DNA of 64,000 nt from an uncultured Clostridia bacterium (GTDB lineage Bacteria > Bacillota > Clostridia > Christensenellales > QALW01): positions 62,001 to 126,000 of the forward strand of contig CAKSKV010000001.1 of assembly GCA_934465535.1 (NCBI GenBank). The letters run 5' to 3'. Below, piece by piece: positions 32,533-41,142 of the stretch. The position numbers were made by a program, and so were the translations under genes. Each line of letters starts with the position of its first letter. Position 1 is the first letter of the stretch. The notes under the pieces are model-generated. The model did no database searches. It saw only the letters and a list, made by a program, of their open reading frames with translations, and was not told the origin of the DNA.

Positions 32533-35040
32533 ATGCTGGAGGTAAGAAACCTTGTAAAGGTATATAAGCCTAAAAAAGGTGTAGCGGTAAAGGCGCTGGA
32601 TAATGTGAGTATAAAATTTCCGCATACAGGCATGGTGTTCCTGTTAGGGAAATCCGGCAGCGGCAAATCAACGCTGCTTAATGTTCTTGGAGGTCTTGAC
32701 CGCTGTGACAGTGGAGAAATAATCATAAAGGGAGTTTCATCACGAAGCTTCCGGCAAAGACATTTCGATTCCTATCGCAATACATATGTCGGATTTGTTT
32801 TTCAGGAGTATAACCTGCTTGAGGAGTTCAATGTCGGGGCAAATATCGCCTTGGCGATTCAGCTTCAGGGGCGCAAACCGCAGGATGACGAAATAAACTC
32901 TATTCTGCATCGCGTGGATATGGAGGGCTGCGCATACCGCCGCACGAATGAGCTTTCCGGCGGACAGCGCCAGAGAGTAGCCATTGCAAGGGCACTGGTG
33001 AAAAATCCCGAAATAATCATGGCGGACGAGCCGACGGGCGCGCTGGATTCGGCTACGGGACGGCAGGTGCTTCAGATGCTTAAAGAGCTTTCGCAAACGA
33101 GACTGGTAATAGTGGTTTCGCATGACCGTGAGTTTGCTTCGCAATATGCCGACAGGATAATTGAGCTTTCCGACGGCAGAGTCATAAGGGATGACGAGCG
33201 TATAGCCGATAATGCAAAAGCGTGCGCAGAAACAGGGCTGCAAGGCGGCGGTGACTCCGCAAGGGAAAATGCTGCGGATAATTCGGCGGCAGGCGATTCT
33301 GCCCCCGGCATTGCATCTGCGGATATGCAGGCTTCAAAGGCTCGGCTTACCTTTTGTGATAACTGCGTGGAAATACCGGCAGGCTATCATCTTACCCCGG
33401 AGGACAGGGAAAAAATAAACAGCTATATCGATTCTCTTTCGGGGCAAAATACGCGTTTGATAATAGGCTCGGCCAAACAGCAAGGGAACTTTGCACCCAC
33501 CGATGTTTCACGCATAGGTGGTGTAGATTCCGGAGAGCCGTTCCGGCTTATTCGTTCGCATCTGCCTATGAATGTGGCCTTTCGTTTGGGAGCAAGCAGC
33601 CTTAAATATAAAAAATTCCGATTGGTCGTAACGGTGCTGCTTTCCTGCGTAGCCTTTACGCTTTTCGGGCTTGCTGATACCTTCAGCGCATACAACCATG
33701 TGCGTACCTGCACGGATTCTCTTATGGATAACCGTGTCGAATATATATCCGTAACAGCGGGGGAGAGAAATGCCGAAACGGCATTGCCGATAGGCGGCGG
33801 GCGAATGTCGCAGGCGGATATAGAAAAAGCGGCTCAGGGCATGGGAACAGAGCTTAACGGTGTTTACAAGCCGTCGCAATACGGCTACGGCTATGACATT
33901 ATAATAACGGATCCGGAAACCGGGGAGAATTATTACGATTATTCCGATTATTCCGAGCCCATGAGCTTTGCGGGACAGATAAACAGCACCGAGTATGCAA
34001 AGGATACGGTGTATAATCTTTATTCATCGGGCTTTGAAGCGGGCTTTGGAGTTATGGAGGAGAGCATAGCCGAAAAAATGGGCTATACGCTGCTTGCAGG
34101 GCGCTATCCCGAAGGGGATAAGCCGGAGATTGCCGTAAGCAAGGCGGTGTATGAAACCTTTGAAAAATGCGGCTACCGTGAGCCGGAGAGCAAAATGTAT
34201 AATTATACAAGTATAACCCGCTATGAAGATCTGATAGGTAAAAAGCTGCGGCTTAACGGCACGGACTATACGGTAAGCGCAATAGTGGATACCGGCCTTG
34301 ATATGTCGCGTTACGGCGTGTTGGCGGAAACAATCGATTATAATGACGCAAAAACGGTTGTGCGCAATATGATCCTGCAGCAGGAGCTGTATTATGATAA
34401 GCAGTACGGCTATGCGGGAATGGCCATGCTCAGCCGGGAGAGCTTTGCAAAGCTTGTTCAGGCTGCCGATGAAGCATATGACCACAAGCCGTTTGAATTT
34501 GCAATAGGAGCCATGCCGAAGGATAAAAATGCAGTGCTTAATGCCGTAAAGTATTGCTACCGGGACGGTAATCAGTATAATCCCATACAGAACCCCGTGA
34601 TTTTTGAGCTGGACGCAATCGATGAGGTGCTTAAGGTTCTTTCCGGTGTGTTTGTGGGAGTGGGTATATTCTTTGCGATATTTGCCGCCATTATGCTTGC
34701 AAACTTTATTGCGGTAAGCGTTGCAAACAAAAAGCAGGAGATAGGCATACTGCGCGCCATAGGCTCCCGCAGCAGCGATGTTTTCCGTATTTTCTTCAGT
34801 GAAAGCTTTATAATTGCGGCGGTGAATTTTGTGCTTGCCTGCATAGGCACGGCGGCCGTTACGGTTATGATAAACGGAGGCGTGCACAACCTTGGCGTGC
34901 TTGTTACCGTTTTGTCGGTAGGGCCGCGTCAGCTGCTGCTTATGCTGGCAATAAGCCTTGGCGTTGCAGCTGCAGCAAGCTTTTTTCCGGTATGGCGTAT
35001 AGCCGCAAAGAAGCCGATAGATGCCATAAGAAACCGCTGA
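32533..35040 (+). CDS. ABC transporter with fused ATPase and FtsX/MacB-type permease
   Basis: An 835-residue protein joining both halves of a MacB/LolD-type ABC system. Residues 1-230 are the ATPase: Walker A LLGKSGSGKST, Q-loop VFQEYNLL, signature LSGGQRQRVAIARALVKNPE, Walker B IIMADEPTGALD and switch VVSHDREF. A low-complexity linker (about 230-350) follows. The permease has one helix near residue 365 (LVVTVLLSCVAFTLFGLADT), a large extracellular domain, then three C-terminal helices beginning VLKVLSGVFVGVGIFFAIF; the FtsX core VANKKQEIGILRAIGSRSSD is clear. Such proteins act as dimers, moving lipoproteins, peptides or antibiotics by a mechanotransmission mechanism. AAAGGGGG precedes the ATG. 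No accessory or two-component genes are adjacent. Confidence 0.9.
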   Translation: MLEVRNLVKVYKPKKGVAVKALDNVSIKFPHTGMVFLLGKSGSGKSTLLNVLGGLDRCDSGEIIIKGVSSRSFRQRHFDSYRNTYVGFVFQEYNLLEEFNVGANIALAIQLQGRKPQDDEINSILHRVDMEGCAYRRTNELSGGQRQRVAIARALVKNPEIIMADEPTGALDSATGRQVLQMLKELSQTRLVIVVSHDREFASQYADRIIELSDGRVIRDDERIADNAKACAETGLQGGGDSARENAADNSAAGDSAPGIASADMQASKARLTFCDNCVEIPAGYHLTPEDREKINSYIDSLSGQNTRLIIGSAKQQGNFAPTDVSRIGGVDSGEPFRLIRSHLPMNVAFRLGASSLKYKKFRLVVTVLLSCVAFTLFGLADTFSAYNHVRTCTDSLMDNRVEYISVTAGERNAETALPIGGGRMSQADIEKAAQGMGTELNGVYKPSQYGYGYDIIITDPETGENYYDYSDYSEPMSFAGQINSTEYAKDTVYNLYSSGFEAGFGVMEESIAEKMGYTLLAGRYPEGDKPEIAVSKAVYETFEKCGYREPESKMYNYTSITRYEDLIGKKLRLNGTDYTVSAIVDTGLDMSRYGVLAETIDYNDAKTVVRNMILQQELYYDKQYGYAGMAMLSRESFAKLVQAADEAYDHKPFEFAIGAMPKDKNAVLNAVKYCYRDGNQYNPIQNPVIFELDAIDEVLKVLSGVFVGVGIFFAIFAAIMLANFIAVSVANKKQEIGILRAIGSRSSDVFRIFFSESFIIAAVNFVLACIGTAAVTVMINGGVHNLGVLVTVLSVGPRQLLLMLAISLGVAAAASFFPVWRIAAKKPIDAIRNR

Positions 35041-35056
35041 CGGGTTTACCGGCACC

Positions 35057-35146
35057 GGCGCGGCCGGGCGCTCGGCCTTGCGGCCTTACGCCCACGCCCT
35101 GCCCTTAAAGGGCAGGGACGGCTTTTGAAAAGCCCTCGGCCGCGCC
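35057..35146. repeat. Four-arm folded element after the ABC-FtsX gene
   Basis: GGCGCGGCCG (35057-35066) is perfectly complementary to CGGCCGCGCC (35137-35146) and encloses three hairpins: GGGCG/CGCCC (66-70/89-93) with inner GGCC/GGCC; CCCTGCCCTT/AAGGGCAGGG (97-106/108-117); and GGCTTTT/AAAAGCC (120-126/128-134). Base 35066 is shared between the closing stem and arm 2. It is much more GC-rich than its surroundings and codes for nothing. It could be a mobile repeat, a cruciform-forming site or a structured RNA. Confidence 0.65.
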
Positions 35147-35181
35147 ATCGGCGCTCGCGGCAAAGGAGGCAATACCGCGGC

Positions 35182-35213
35182 TGTTTTTGCCCGGCGCAGC
35201 TTTTCCAAAAACA
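35182..35213. repeat. Inverted repeat between the four-arm element and the DUF1846 terminator
   Basis: CTGTTTTTG (35181-35189) is complementary to CAAAAACAG around 35205-35214, with a GC-rich loop of about 16 bases. Its role is unknown; it may be part of the same folded unit. Confidence 0.4.
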
Positions 35214-35216
35214 GAC

Positions 35217-35242
35217 AAAGCCGCCCCGTTTGGGGCGGCTTT
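35217..35242 (-). terminator. Terminator of the DUF1846 gene
   Basis: AAAGCCGCCCC (35217-35227) pairs with GGGGCGGCTTT (35232-35242). On the minus strand TTTGTCTGTTTTT follows. Confidence 0.8.
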
Positions 35243-35275
35243 AATGCATCTTACCGTATTAAGCCTGATTATAAA

Positions 35276-36757
35276 TCAAATAAGCAGATCTTTGGCGGGG
35301 AAAACCGGCTCACAGGTAACATTCAAGCCCAGCTTTCGCAAGGTGCCTTCATCACCGGAACGCAGCATCTGCGTGGAGTGAAAGTCGCAGCCTCTGAGCT
35401 TGGGAAGGCAGCCTACGGCTAAAGCGGCGGTGGGGTTGGTGGCAGCGCATATCGACAGGGCTATAAGCACATCGTCAAGCTTGAGCACCGAGCTTGCGCT
35501 GCCCAGTATTTCCCCCTTAAGGCGGAGAATAGGCTCCAGCACAATGGGGGAGATCAGCATTATCTTGTCGTCAAGGCCGGCCAATGCCTTTACGGAATTG
35601 ACCACCGCGCTTGCCGAAGCGCTCATAAGCTGAGTTTTGCGTCCGGTAATAATGCGGCCGTCCTCCAGCTCCAGCGCAGCTGCGGGTGCGTTTGCGGCTT
35701 GGGATTTTTCAAGGGCGGGGGTTACCGTGTGCCGATCCTTGGGGGTAACGCCCAGCTGCTGCATGATGCTTTTTATCTTTTCAAGAGTGCTGTCCTTTTC
35801 CCGTCCGAGCTTGCAGTCGCAGGCGGTTTTGTAATAACGGCGTATAACCTCCTGCTTTGAGGCTTCGCATACGGCATCGTCGTCATATATGCAGTAGCCC
35901 GCCATGTTCACTCCCATATCGGTGGGGGAACGGTAAAAATCGGGGTTGCCGGTCACGCGGGTAAGTATAGTGCGCAGAACCGGGAAGGCTTCGATGTCGC
36001 GGTTATAGTTTACCGTGGATACGCCGTAGGCCTCAAGATGGAACGGGTCTATCATATTTATATCCTGAAGATCCGCCGTGGCCGCCTCATAGGCAAGGTT
36101 GACCGGGTGCTTAAGCGGAAGATTCCATATGGGGAAGGTTTCGAATTTGGCATATCCTGCCGCACGCCCGCGCTTGTGCTCATGATAAAGCTGGGACAGG
36201 CAGGTGGCAAGCTTTCCGCTTCCGGGGCCGGGAGCCGTGACCACAACAAGAGGCCGGGTGGTTTCGATATAATCGTTTTTGCCGTAGCCCTCAGGGCTTA
36301 CGATGGTGTTTATATCGGTGGGATAATCCTTTATCGGATAGTGCGTATAATGCCGCACACCCATCATTTCCAGCCTCCGGCGGAAGGGCTCAACCGCGCT
36401 TTGGCCGGTGTACTGCGTTATAACCACCGAGCTTACCAGTATTCCCATTTTGGAAATAAGGCTGATAAGACGCAGCACCTCCATATCGTAGGTTATGCCG
36501 ATATCGGCACGGATTTTCGTTTTTTCAATATCGGCGGCGCACACGCAGAAAACAACCTCGACACGGTCGCGCAGCTCGTAGAGCAGCTTGATCTTGCCGT
36601 TGGGATCAAACCCCGGCAGCACGCGGGCAGCGTGAAAATCATCAAATATCTTGCCGCCGAATTCCAGATACAGCTTGTTGTCAAAGCGGGAAATGCGCTC
36701 CAGTATCTGGCTTGTCTGGCGCCGTGTGTACTCTTGGCTGTCAAACCCTTTTTTCAT
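35276..36757 (-). CDS. DUF1846 family protein
   Basis: A 493-residue soluble protein of the DUF1846 family, conserved in many Bacillota and Actinobacteria. It begins KKGFDSQEYTRRQTSQILER and includes the family blocks LYLEFGGKIFDDFHAARVLP, TAPGPGSGKLATCLSQLYHE (a P-loop-like GPGSGK), LPLKHPVNLAYEAATADL and NYNRDIEAFPVL. Structures of the family show an enzyme-like fold but no reaction is established. GGAGGATTAAA precedes the ATG. It is a single gene with its own promoter and terminator, transcribed toward the ABC-FtsX gene. Confidence 0.9.
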   Translation of the reverse strand: MKKGFDSQEYTRRQTSQILERISRFDNKLYLEFGGKIFDDFHAARVLPGFDPNGKIKLLYELRDRVEVVFCVCAADIEKTKIRADIGITYDMEVLRLISLISKMGILVSSVVITQYTGQSAVEPFRRRLEMMGVRHYTHYPIKDYPTDINTIVSPEGYGKNDYIETTRPLVVVTAPGPGSGKLATCLSQLYHEHKRGRAAGYAKFETFPIWNLPLKHPVNLAYEAATADLQDINMIDPFHLEAYGVSTVNYNRDIEAFPVLRTILTRVTGNPDFYRSPTDMGVNMAGYCIYDDDAVCEASKQEVIRRYYKTACDCKLGREKDSTLEKIKSIMQQLGVTPKDRHTVTPALEKSQAANAPAAALELEDGRIITGRKTQLMSASASAVVNSVKALAGLDDKIMLISPIVLEPILRLKGEILGSASSVLKLDDVLIALSICAATNPTAALAVGCLPKLRGCDFHSTQMLRSGDEGTLRKLGLNVTCEPVFPAKDLLI

Positions 36758-36807
36758 TTTAATCCTCCCAAAGTCCGCAGTCTGTTCCTAAAAATCATAC
36801 CCCGACT

Positions 36808-36836
36808 ATTGTAAGTATTTAAGGGGCAAAAGTCAA
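36808..36836 (-). promoter_or_regulatory. Promoter of the DUF1846 gene
   Basis: On the minus strand TTGACT (36836-36831), 17 bases, TACAAT (36813-36808). Confidence 0.8.
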
Positions 36837-37021
36837 GGATAATGTCGTTTTTTTGTTTATTACGGCATTAACGGTACATGGTAAGGCAGGCGTGTGCGCC
36901 TGTTGCATAAAGCTGCGGCAGTGCCCGCATTTTTCTGACATTAAGTGCCGCAAGCCCGTACAGTATCGATTCATGGACAAAATATAGTTTCTATTGTGCT
37001 AAAAAAAGCTATAATAATGCA

Positions 37022-37050
37022 TTGAATAATGCCTTGCCGCGCTATATAAT
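37022..37050 (+). promoter_or_regulatory. Promoter of the esterase lipoprotein gene
   Basis: TTGAAT (37022-37027), 17 bases, TATAAT (37045-37050), 60 bases before the ATG. Confidence 0.75.
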
Positions 37051-37110
37051 ACCCTTGTAAACCGGACACGGTTATTTATCACTTGTAAAATTATATCAGG
37101 AGGAATGTAC

Positions 37111-39180
37111 ATGAAAAAGAAACTGGCGGCTATTGCCGCCGCTGCGCTGATGCTGCTGCTGTGCGCCTGTGATGCCAATACCGCATCGCCCGCGCCGTCG
37201 CAGAGCCCCGCGCAGGATCAAACCGGGCAGACATCTCCGGAGCCCGAAGCAACTCCCGAGACACCGTATGAAGAAGCCGGTAAAAAGATAATAGAGGGCT
37301 TTGAGCAGGGCGAGATATCCGAGCTTGTCCAAAGCCTAGACTGGACTTCAACGGGCTACGGCATAAGCAATCCGCAGCTTTCCGTAACCGATAATAAAAA
37401 TATGTGCGATCAGGGCAAGGGCATGCTTGCGGTGCTGCCCGATGCAAATGCGTGGTGCCAGTCCTATACAATCAAGGGCGAAAGCGTAAGCAAAGCCTTT
37501 TCGGAGGGCGGAAGCTATCTCCGGCTTTGGGTGTGCAACAAAACGGGCGGCACACTGGGTGTGGGCATAGTGGCGGCAGCAAACGGCAAGCAGGCATATT
37601 TTTCTGCCGAGGACGCCGTTCTTACCGGGGCCGACGGCACGGTTCTTAAGGCGGAAACGGGCGATCCCTCCGGCATGGGGCAGGGCAAGCCCTCTGCGGT
37701 TATCATCCCGGACGGCTTTTGCGGCTGGCTGAGCTTTAAGTGCGATAAGCTGGGCCGGTATTGGGAAAACGCAATGCTGGAGGATATAAAAACAACGGAA
37801 TCGCTCAATATTGATGTGCGCCCCAGCAGCTTTTCCGATGAAGGCAGCTATGTATTTGATGAGCTTGCGCTTACGGAGCAGACGGAAGGGCAAAGGCGTA
37901 AATGGGAGCACAGCCAGAACGAGGAGGACGATAAAAACATGACCAACGAAGAAAAAATCGCCAAGGGCTTTGAAAAGGCGATAAACACCACGCCGGTGCT
38001 TAATGAAATTGCGGAGCTTAACCCCACGGGTACATATTCCGGCATTAAGGCGGTATGGTATGAGGGAATGACCAAAAACGGCCGCAAAACCAAGGTATTT
38101 GCCTATGTAGGCTTCCCGGAGAACGCCGATGCGTCCTCGCCGGTGCCGGCAGTAGTGCTGGTGCACGGCGGCGGCGGACACGCTTTCCTGCCGTGGGTAA
38201 AAATGTGGAACGACCGCGGCTATGCTGCCATTGCAATGGACAACACCGGGTATTTCCCCACAACGGTAAATGCGGGCAGCAGCGAAACCGACACCACATG
38301 GCGCTACGGGCTTATGAAATCGCTCAAGGAGGACGGATATGTAAACGCTCCCAATAACGACGGAATGGGCTCCTCTGCCGGCAAGGCCGACAATATGTGG
38401 ATGTATCACGCCGTAGGTCAGACCATTCTTGCCGCAAACGCGCTGCGGGCAGACAGCCGCGTTGCTGCCGACAAGGTGGGAGTTACGGGCATTTCCTGGG
38501 GCGGAGTTATAAGCTCCATAACCATAGGCTGGGATAACCGTTTTGCGTTTGCCGTTCCGGTTTACGGCTCCGGGTACCTTGATGAATCTTTGGCGTGGAT
38601 GAAAAACAATTTCTCCGGCAAGGAAACCATACAGCTTTGGAGCGCGAAGGATCGCTTTGATAAGGCCGATATGCCGATACTTTGGCTGTGCTGGAATGAC
38701 GACAGCTGTTTTTCCGTAAACAGCAACTCCAAGAGCTATCTTGATACGGTAAAGGTAAACCCGGCTGACAGGCTGAGCATGATAAACAAAATGTATCACT
38801 CTCACGGCTGCGGATGGAATCCGGGCGAGATTATGATGTTTGCGGATTCCGTTGTAAAGGGTGGTGCAACTCTTACCGGCTTTGCTTCCCAGCCCTCCGG
38901 CAGAAAAATAAATGTTAAAATAGAAGCGGATTCCGCAGCCTCCAAGGTTACTGCCAAGCTTTATTACATCACGGAGGATATGACATACAGCCGCCATAAA
39001 AAGTACGGCTATGAGGATACCTTTATGGATCAGGAATGGCAGACGGCGGATCTTACGGTTAAGGACGGTACCGTTACCGGCAGCGTTCCGGCAAAGGCCA
39101 AAGGATATTATATTGAGCTTACCACCGAGATAGCCGGCAAAAGCTATGTTACATGCTCTGTATATACCGCAGTAAAATAA
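37111..39180 (+). CDS. Alpha/beta-hydrolase lipoprotein (acetylxylan esterase/dienelactone hydrolase-like)
   Basis: A 689-residue exported lipoprotein: signal peptide with lipobox LLCAC, a Pro/Ser-rich linker to about residue 55, a jelly-roll-like domain to about 265, then an alpha/beta hydrolase. The hydrolase has VVLVHGGGGHAFLPW (oxyanion strand) and the nucleophile elbow GVTGISWGGV with Ser462, a later Asp-containing LWLCWNDDS, and SHGCGWNPGE with the likely His. It resembles the large esterases that deacetylate plant polysaccharides outside the cell. Its jelly-roll domain is of the same general type as that in the InlB-repeat surface protein. The ATG at 37111 has AGGAGG at 7 bases; an ATG two codons earlier is too close. 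Confidence 0.83.
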   Translation: MKKKLAAIAAAALMLLLCACDANTASPAPSQSPAQDQTGQTSPEPEATPETPYEEAGKKIIEGFEQGEISELVQSLDWTSTGYGISNPQLSVTDNKNMCDQGKGMLAVLPDANAWCQSYTIKGESVSKAFSEGGSYLRLWVCNKTGGTLGVGIVAAANGKQAYFSAEDAVLTGADGTVLKAETGDPSGMGQGKPSAVIIPDGFCGWLSFKCDKLGRYWENAMLEDIKTTESLNIDVRPSSFSDEGSYVFDELALTEQTEGQRRKWEHSQNEEDDKNMTNEEKIAKGFEKAINTTPVLNEIAELNPTGTYSGIKAVWYEGMTKNGRKTKVFAYVGFPENADASSPVPAVVLVHGGGGHAFLPWVKMWNDRGYAAIAMDNTGYFPTTVNAGSSETDTTWRYGLMKSLKEDGYVNAPNNDGMGSSAGKADNMWMYHAVGQTILAANALRADSRVAADKVGVTGISWGGVISSITIGWDNRFAFAVPVYGSGYLDESLAWMKNNFSGKETIQLWSAKDRFDKADMPILWLCWNDDSCFSVNSNSKSYLDTVKVNPADRLSMINKMYHSHGCGWNPGEIMMFADSVVKGGATLTGFASQPSGRKINVKIEADSAASKVTAKLYYITEDMTYSRHKKYGYEDTFMDQEWQTADLTVKDGTVTGSVPAKAKGYYIELTTEIAGKSYVTCSVYTAVK

Positions 39181-39228
39181 TCAAACAGCACGCGGCCGTG
39201 CATACGGCTGTAAGAAAAAACACAAAAA

Positions 39229-39270
39229 CAAAGCGCGAGCCTGTTCCGGCCCGCGCTTTGCACTTTTATT
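39229..39270. terminator. Terminator between the esterase and the ABC exporter genes
   Basis: CAAAGCGCG (39229-39237) pairs with CGCGCTTTG (39252-39260), followed by CACTTTTATTTTTT on the plus strand and by T-rich sequence on the minus strand. Confidence 0.75.
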
Positions 39271-39336
39271 TTTTCCTTTTACATATTGCTTTTTGCTGCT
39301 GCGCGTCCATCCATACAGGCGCAAAGCAATCTGCTT

Positions 39337-41142
39337 TTATTCAAACTGTGCATAAAAAAGGTCGTGATAAAAGCCGGGAGCCTCCACAAGGGAGTCGTGG
39401 GTTCCGCGCTGCACTATCCGCCCCTCCTTAAGCACTATCACCGTATCGGCATTGCGCACGGTGGACAGGCGGTGAGCAATCACTATGCAGGTTTTATTTT
39501 TCATAAGCCGCTCTACGGAGCGCTGCAAAAGAGCCTCCGTGCGGGAGTCTACATTGCTGGTGGCTTCATCCAGTATCAGCACCCGCGAATCGGAAAGCAT
39601 TGCGCGCGCCACCGTCATAAGCTGCTGCTGACCCTTGGAAATGCCGCCGCCCTCATCGCTCATAGGCGTGTCATAGCCCTTGGGAAGCGAAAGAATGTAT
39701 TCGTGTATACCCACGGCTTTTGCGGCGGCTTCCGCGTCCTCCCTTGTGGCTTCGGGGTTGCCGTAGGTAAGGTTTTCATATACCGTTCCGTCAAACAGCC
39801 ATGCATCCTGCAGCACCATGGCAAGGCTTTTACGGAGGGAATCTCTGGTTCCGGCGGTCACGGGCGTGCCGTCCAGTATGATTTCGCCGCTTTGTGCGTC
39901 ATAAAAACGCATAAGCAGGTTTATAAGCGTGGTTTTTCCGGCCCCCGTAGGCCCTACTATTGCAAGAGTCTTGCCGGGCTTTGCCTCCATGGTTATGCTT
40001 CGCAGGGTCGGCCTGCCGGGTATATAGTCAAAATTCACATCGCGAAAGCCGATATCGCCGCGTATATCCGAAAATATGCGGGCGTCTGCGGCGTCGGGAG
40101 CTTCACAGGGCTCGTCAAGCAGGCGGAATATGCGCTCCGCAGCTGCTGCTGCGGACTGAAATTCCGTAAGTATTCCCGCCATTTCGTTTATAGGCCCGGC
40201 AAAGCGCCGTGAGTAGAGCACAAAGGAGGAAAGCGTACCAAGAGTTATGCCGCCGTACAGGTATAAAAAGCCGCCCAGCGTACTTATAAGGGCAAGAGAG
40301 AGGTTGTTTATGAAGTTTACCGACGGCCCCACAATGCAGCCGTGATAATCGGCGTTGTAATAAGCCGTTACCGCATCCTCATTGCGCTCGTTAAAGCGGC
40401 CGTCAACATAGGCCTCGCGGCTTGCCGCCTTTATGGCAGTGTGCCCGCTCAGCATCTCCTCGGCGTAGCCGTTCAGTGCTCCCAGCTTGCCCGAACGCTT
40501 GCGGAAAAGGGGCTGGATACGGCGTGTCTTAAAGCGTGTAAATATAACGGCGATAGGCACCGTTACGGCAAAGACAAGCAGCATCACGGGGGACAGCACG
40601 GCCATCATTATAAAGGAGCCTATAACGGTTACGCAGGAAGCCAGCGCCGAGAGCAGATCCGATGACAGAGTGGCGTTTACGGTGTCTATATCATAGGAAA
40701 TGCGGCTTATGACATCGCCTGCCGGGTGCGTGTCAAAATATGCCACCGGCAAATGCAGCAGATGCTCCATCACCTCGCTGCGCATTTGCCGCACTATGCG
40801 TTGGGATAAACGGGTGACAATCACCGATACAATATAAGAAATGGCGGCGGATAAAATGTAAAACAGCGCCATCATGCCGCAGTAGAAAAATACCTTGCTG
40901 AAATCGGTATTGCCGGGGGCTATTGCGTCAATCGCCGCGCCGGAAAGCTTTGGGCCTATAAGCGAGAGCAGATTGGAAATAAGCATAAGCGCAAGCGCCA
41001 GGGCGGCAATAAGGCGGTGGCGCATAAGATAACCCAGCAGCCGGCGTACGGTGCCGCGGCGTTTTTTTGAAAACAGTGAATTTGCGGAGGCGTTTTCATT
41101 GTTTGATGTATTGCTTGCTGCATTTGAGTGCGTTTTATTCAA
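39337..41142 (-). CDS. ABC exporter subunit, half-transporter with canonical Walker B
   Basis: A 601-residue half-transporter: a six-helix exporter domain (about 35-340) fused to an ATPase. The ATPase has Walker A VGPTGAGKTTL, a signature altered to ISKGQQQLMTVARAML, and Walker B VLILDEATSNVD with the catalytic Glu. The N-terminal 30 residues are polar, rich in Asn and Ser. It overlaps the preceding gene by 8 bases and would form a heterodimer with it. The start is taken as TTG at 41142, 6 bases after AGGAGGTG; the GTG at 41151 lies inside that site. Likely export of drugs, lipids or peptides; the substrate is unknown. Confidence 0.9.
   Translation of the reverse strand: MNKTHSNAASNTSNNENASANSLFSKKRRGTVRRLLGYLMRHRLIAALALALMLISNLLSLIGPKLSGAAIDAIAPGNTDFSKVFFYCGMMALFYILSAAISYIVSVIVTRLSQRIVRQMRSEVMEHLLHLPVAYFDTHPAGDVISRISYDIDTVNATLSSDLLSALASCVTVIGSFIMMAVLSPVMLLVFAVTVPIAVIFTRFKTRRIQPLFRKRSGKLGALNGYAEEMLSGHTAIKAASREAYVDGRFNERNEDAVTAYYNADYHGCIVGPSVNFINNLSLALISTLGGFLYLYGGITLGTLSSFVLYSRRFAGPINEMAGILTEFQSAAAAAERIFRLLDEPCEAPDAADARIFSDIRGDIGFRDVNFDYIPGRPTLRSITMEAKPGKTLAIVGPTGAGKTTLINLLMRFYDAQSGEIILDGTPVTAGTRDSLRKSLAMVLQDAWLFDGTVYENLTYGNPEATREDAEAAAKAVGIHEYILSLPKGYDTPMSDEGGGISKGQQQLMTVARAMLSDSRVLILDEATSNVDSRTEALLQRSVERLMKNKTCIVIAHRLSTVRNADTVIVLKEGRIVQRGTHDSLVEAPGFYHDLFYAQFE

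Larger units (their letters stand above)
36758..37110. other. Divergent intergenic region, DUF1846 gene and esterase lipoprotein gene
   Basis: These 353 bases hold one promoter for each flanking gene (36808-36836 minus, 37022-37050 plus). The leader sequences show no recognised riboswitch. A second TATAAT near 37010 lacks a matching -35 box. Confidence 0.6.

Noticed and set aside
35057..35146. Cloverleaf-like fold considered as a tRNA
   Set aside because: No TTCRA loop, no 7-base anticodon loop and no 7-bp acceptor with CCA-type end; arms are palindromic with loops of 1-4 bases.
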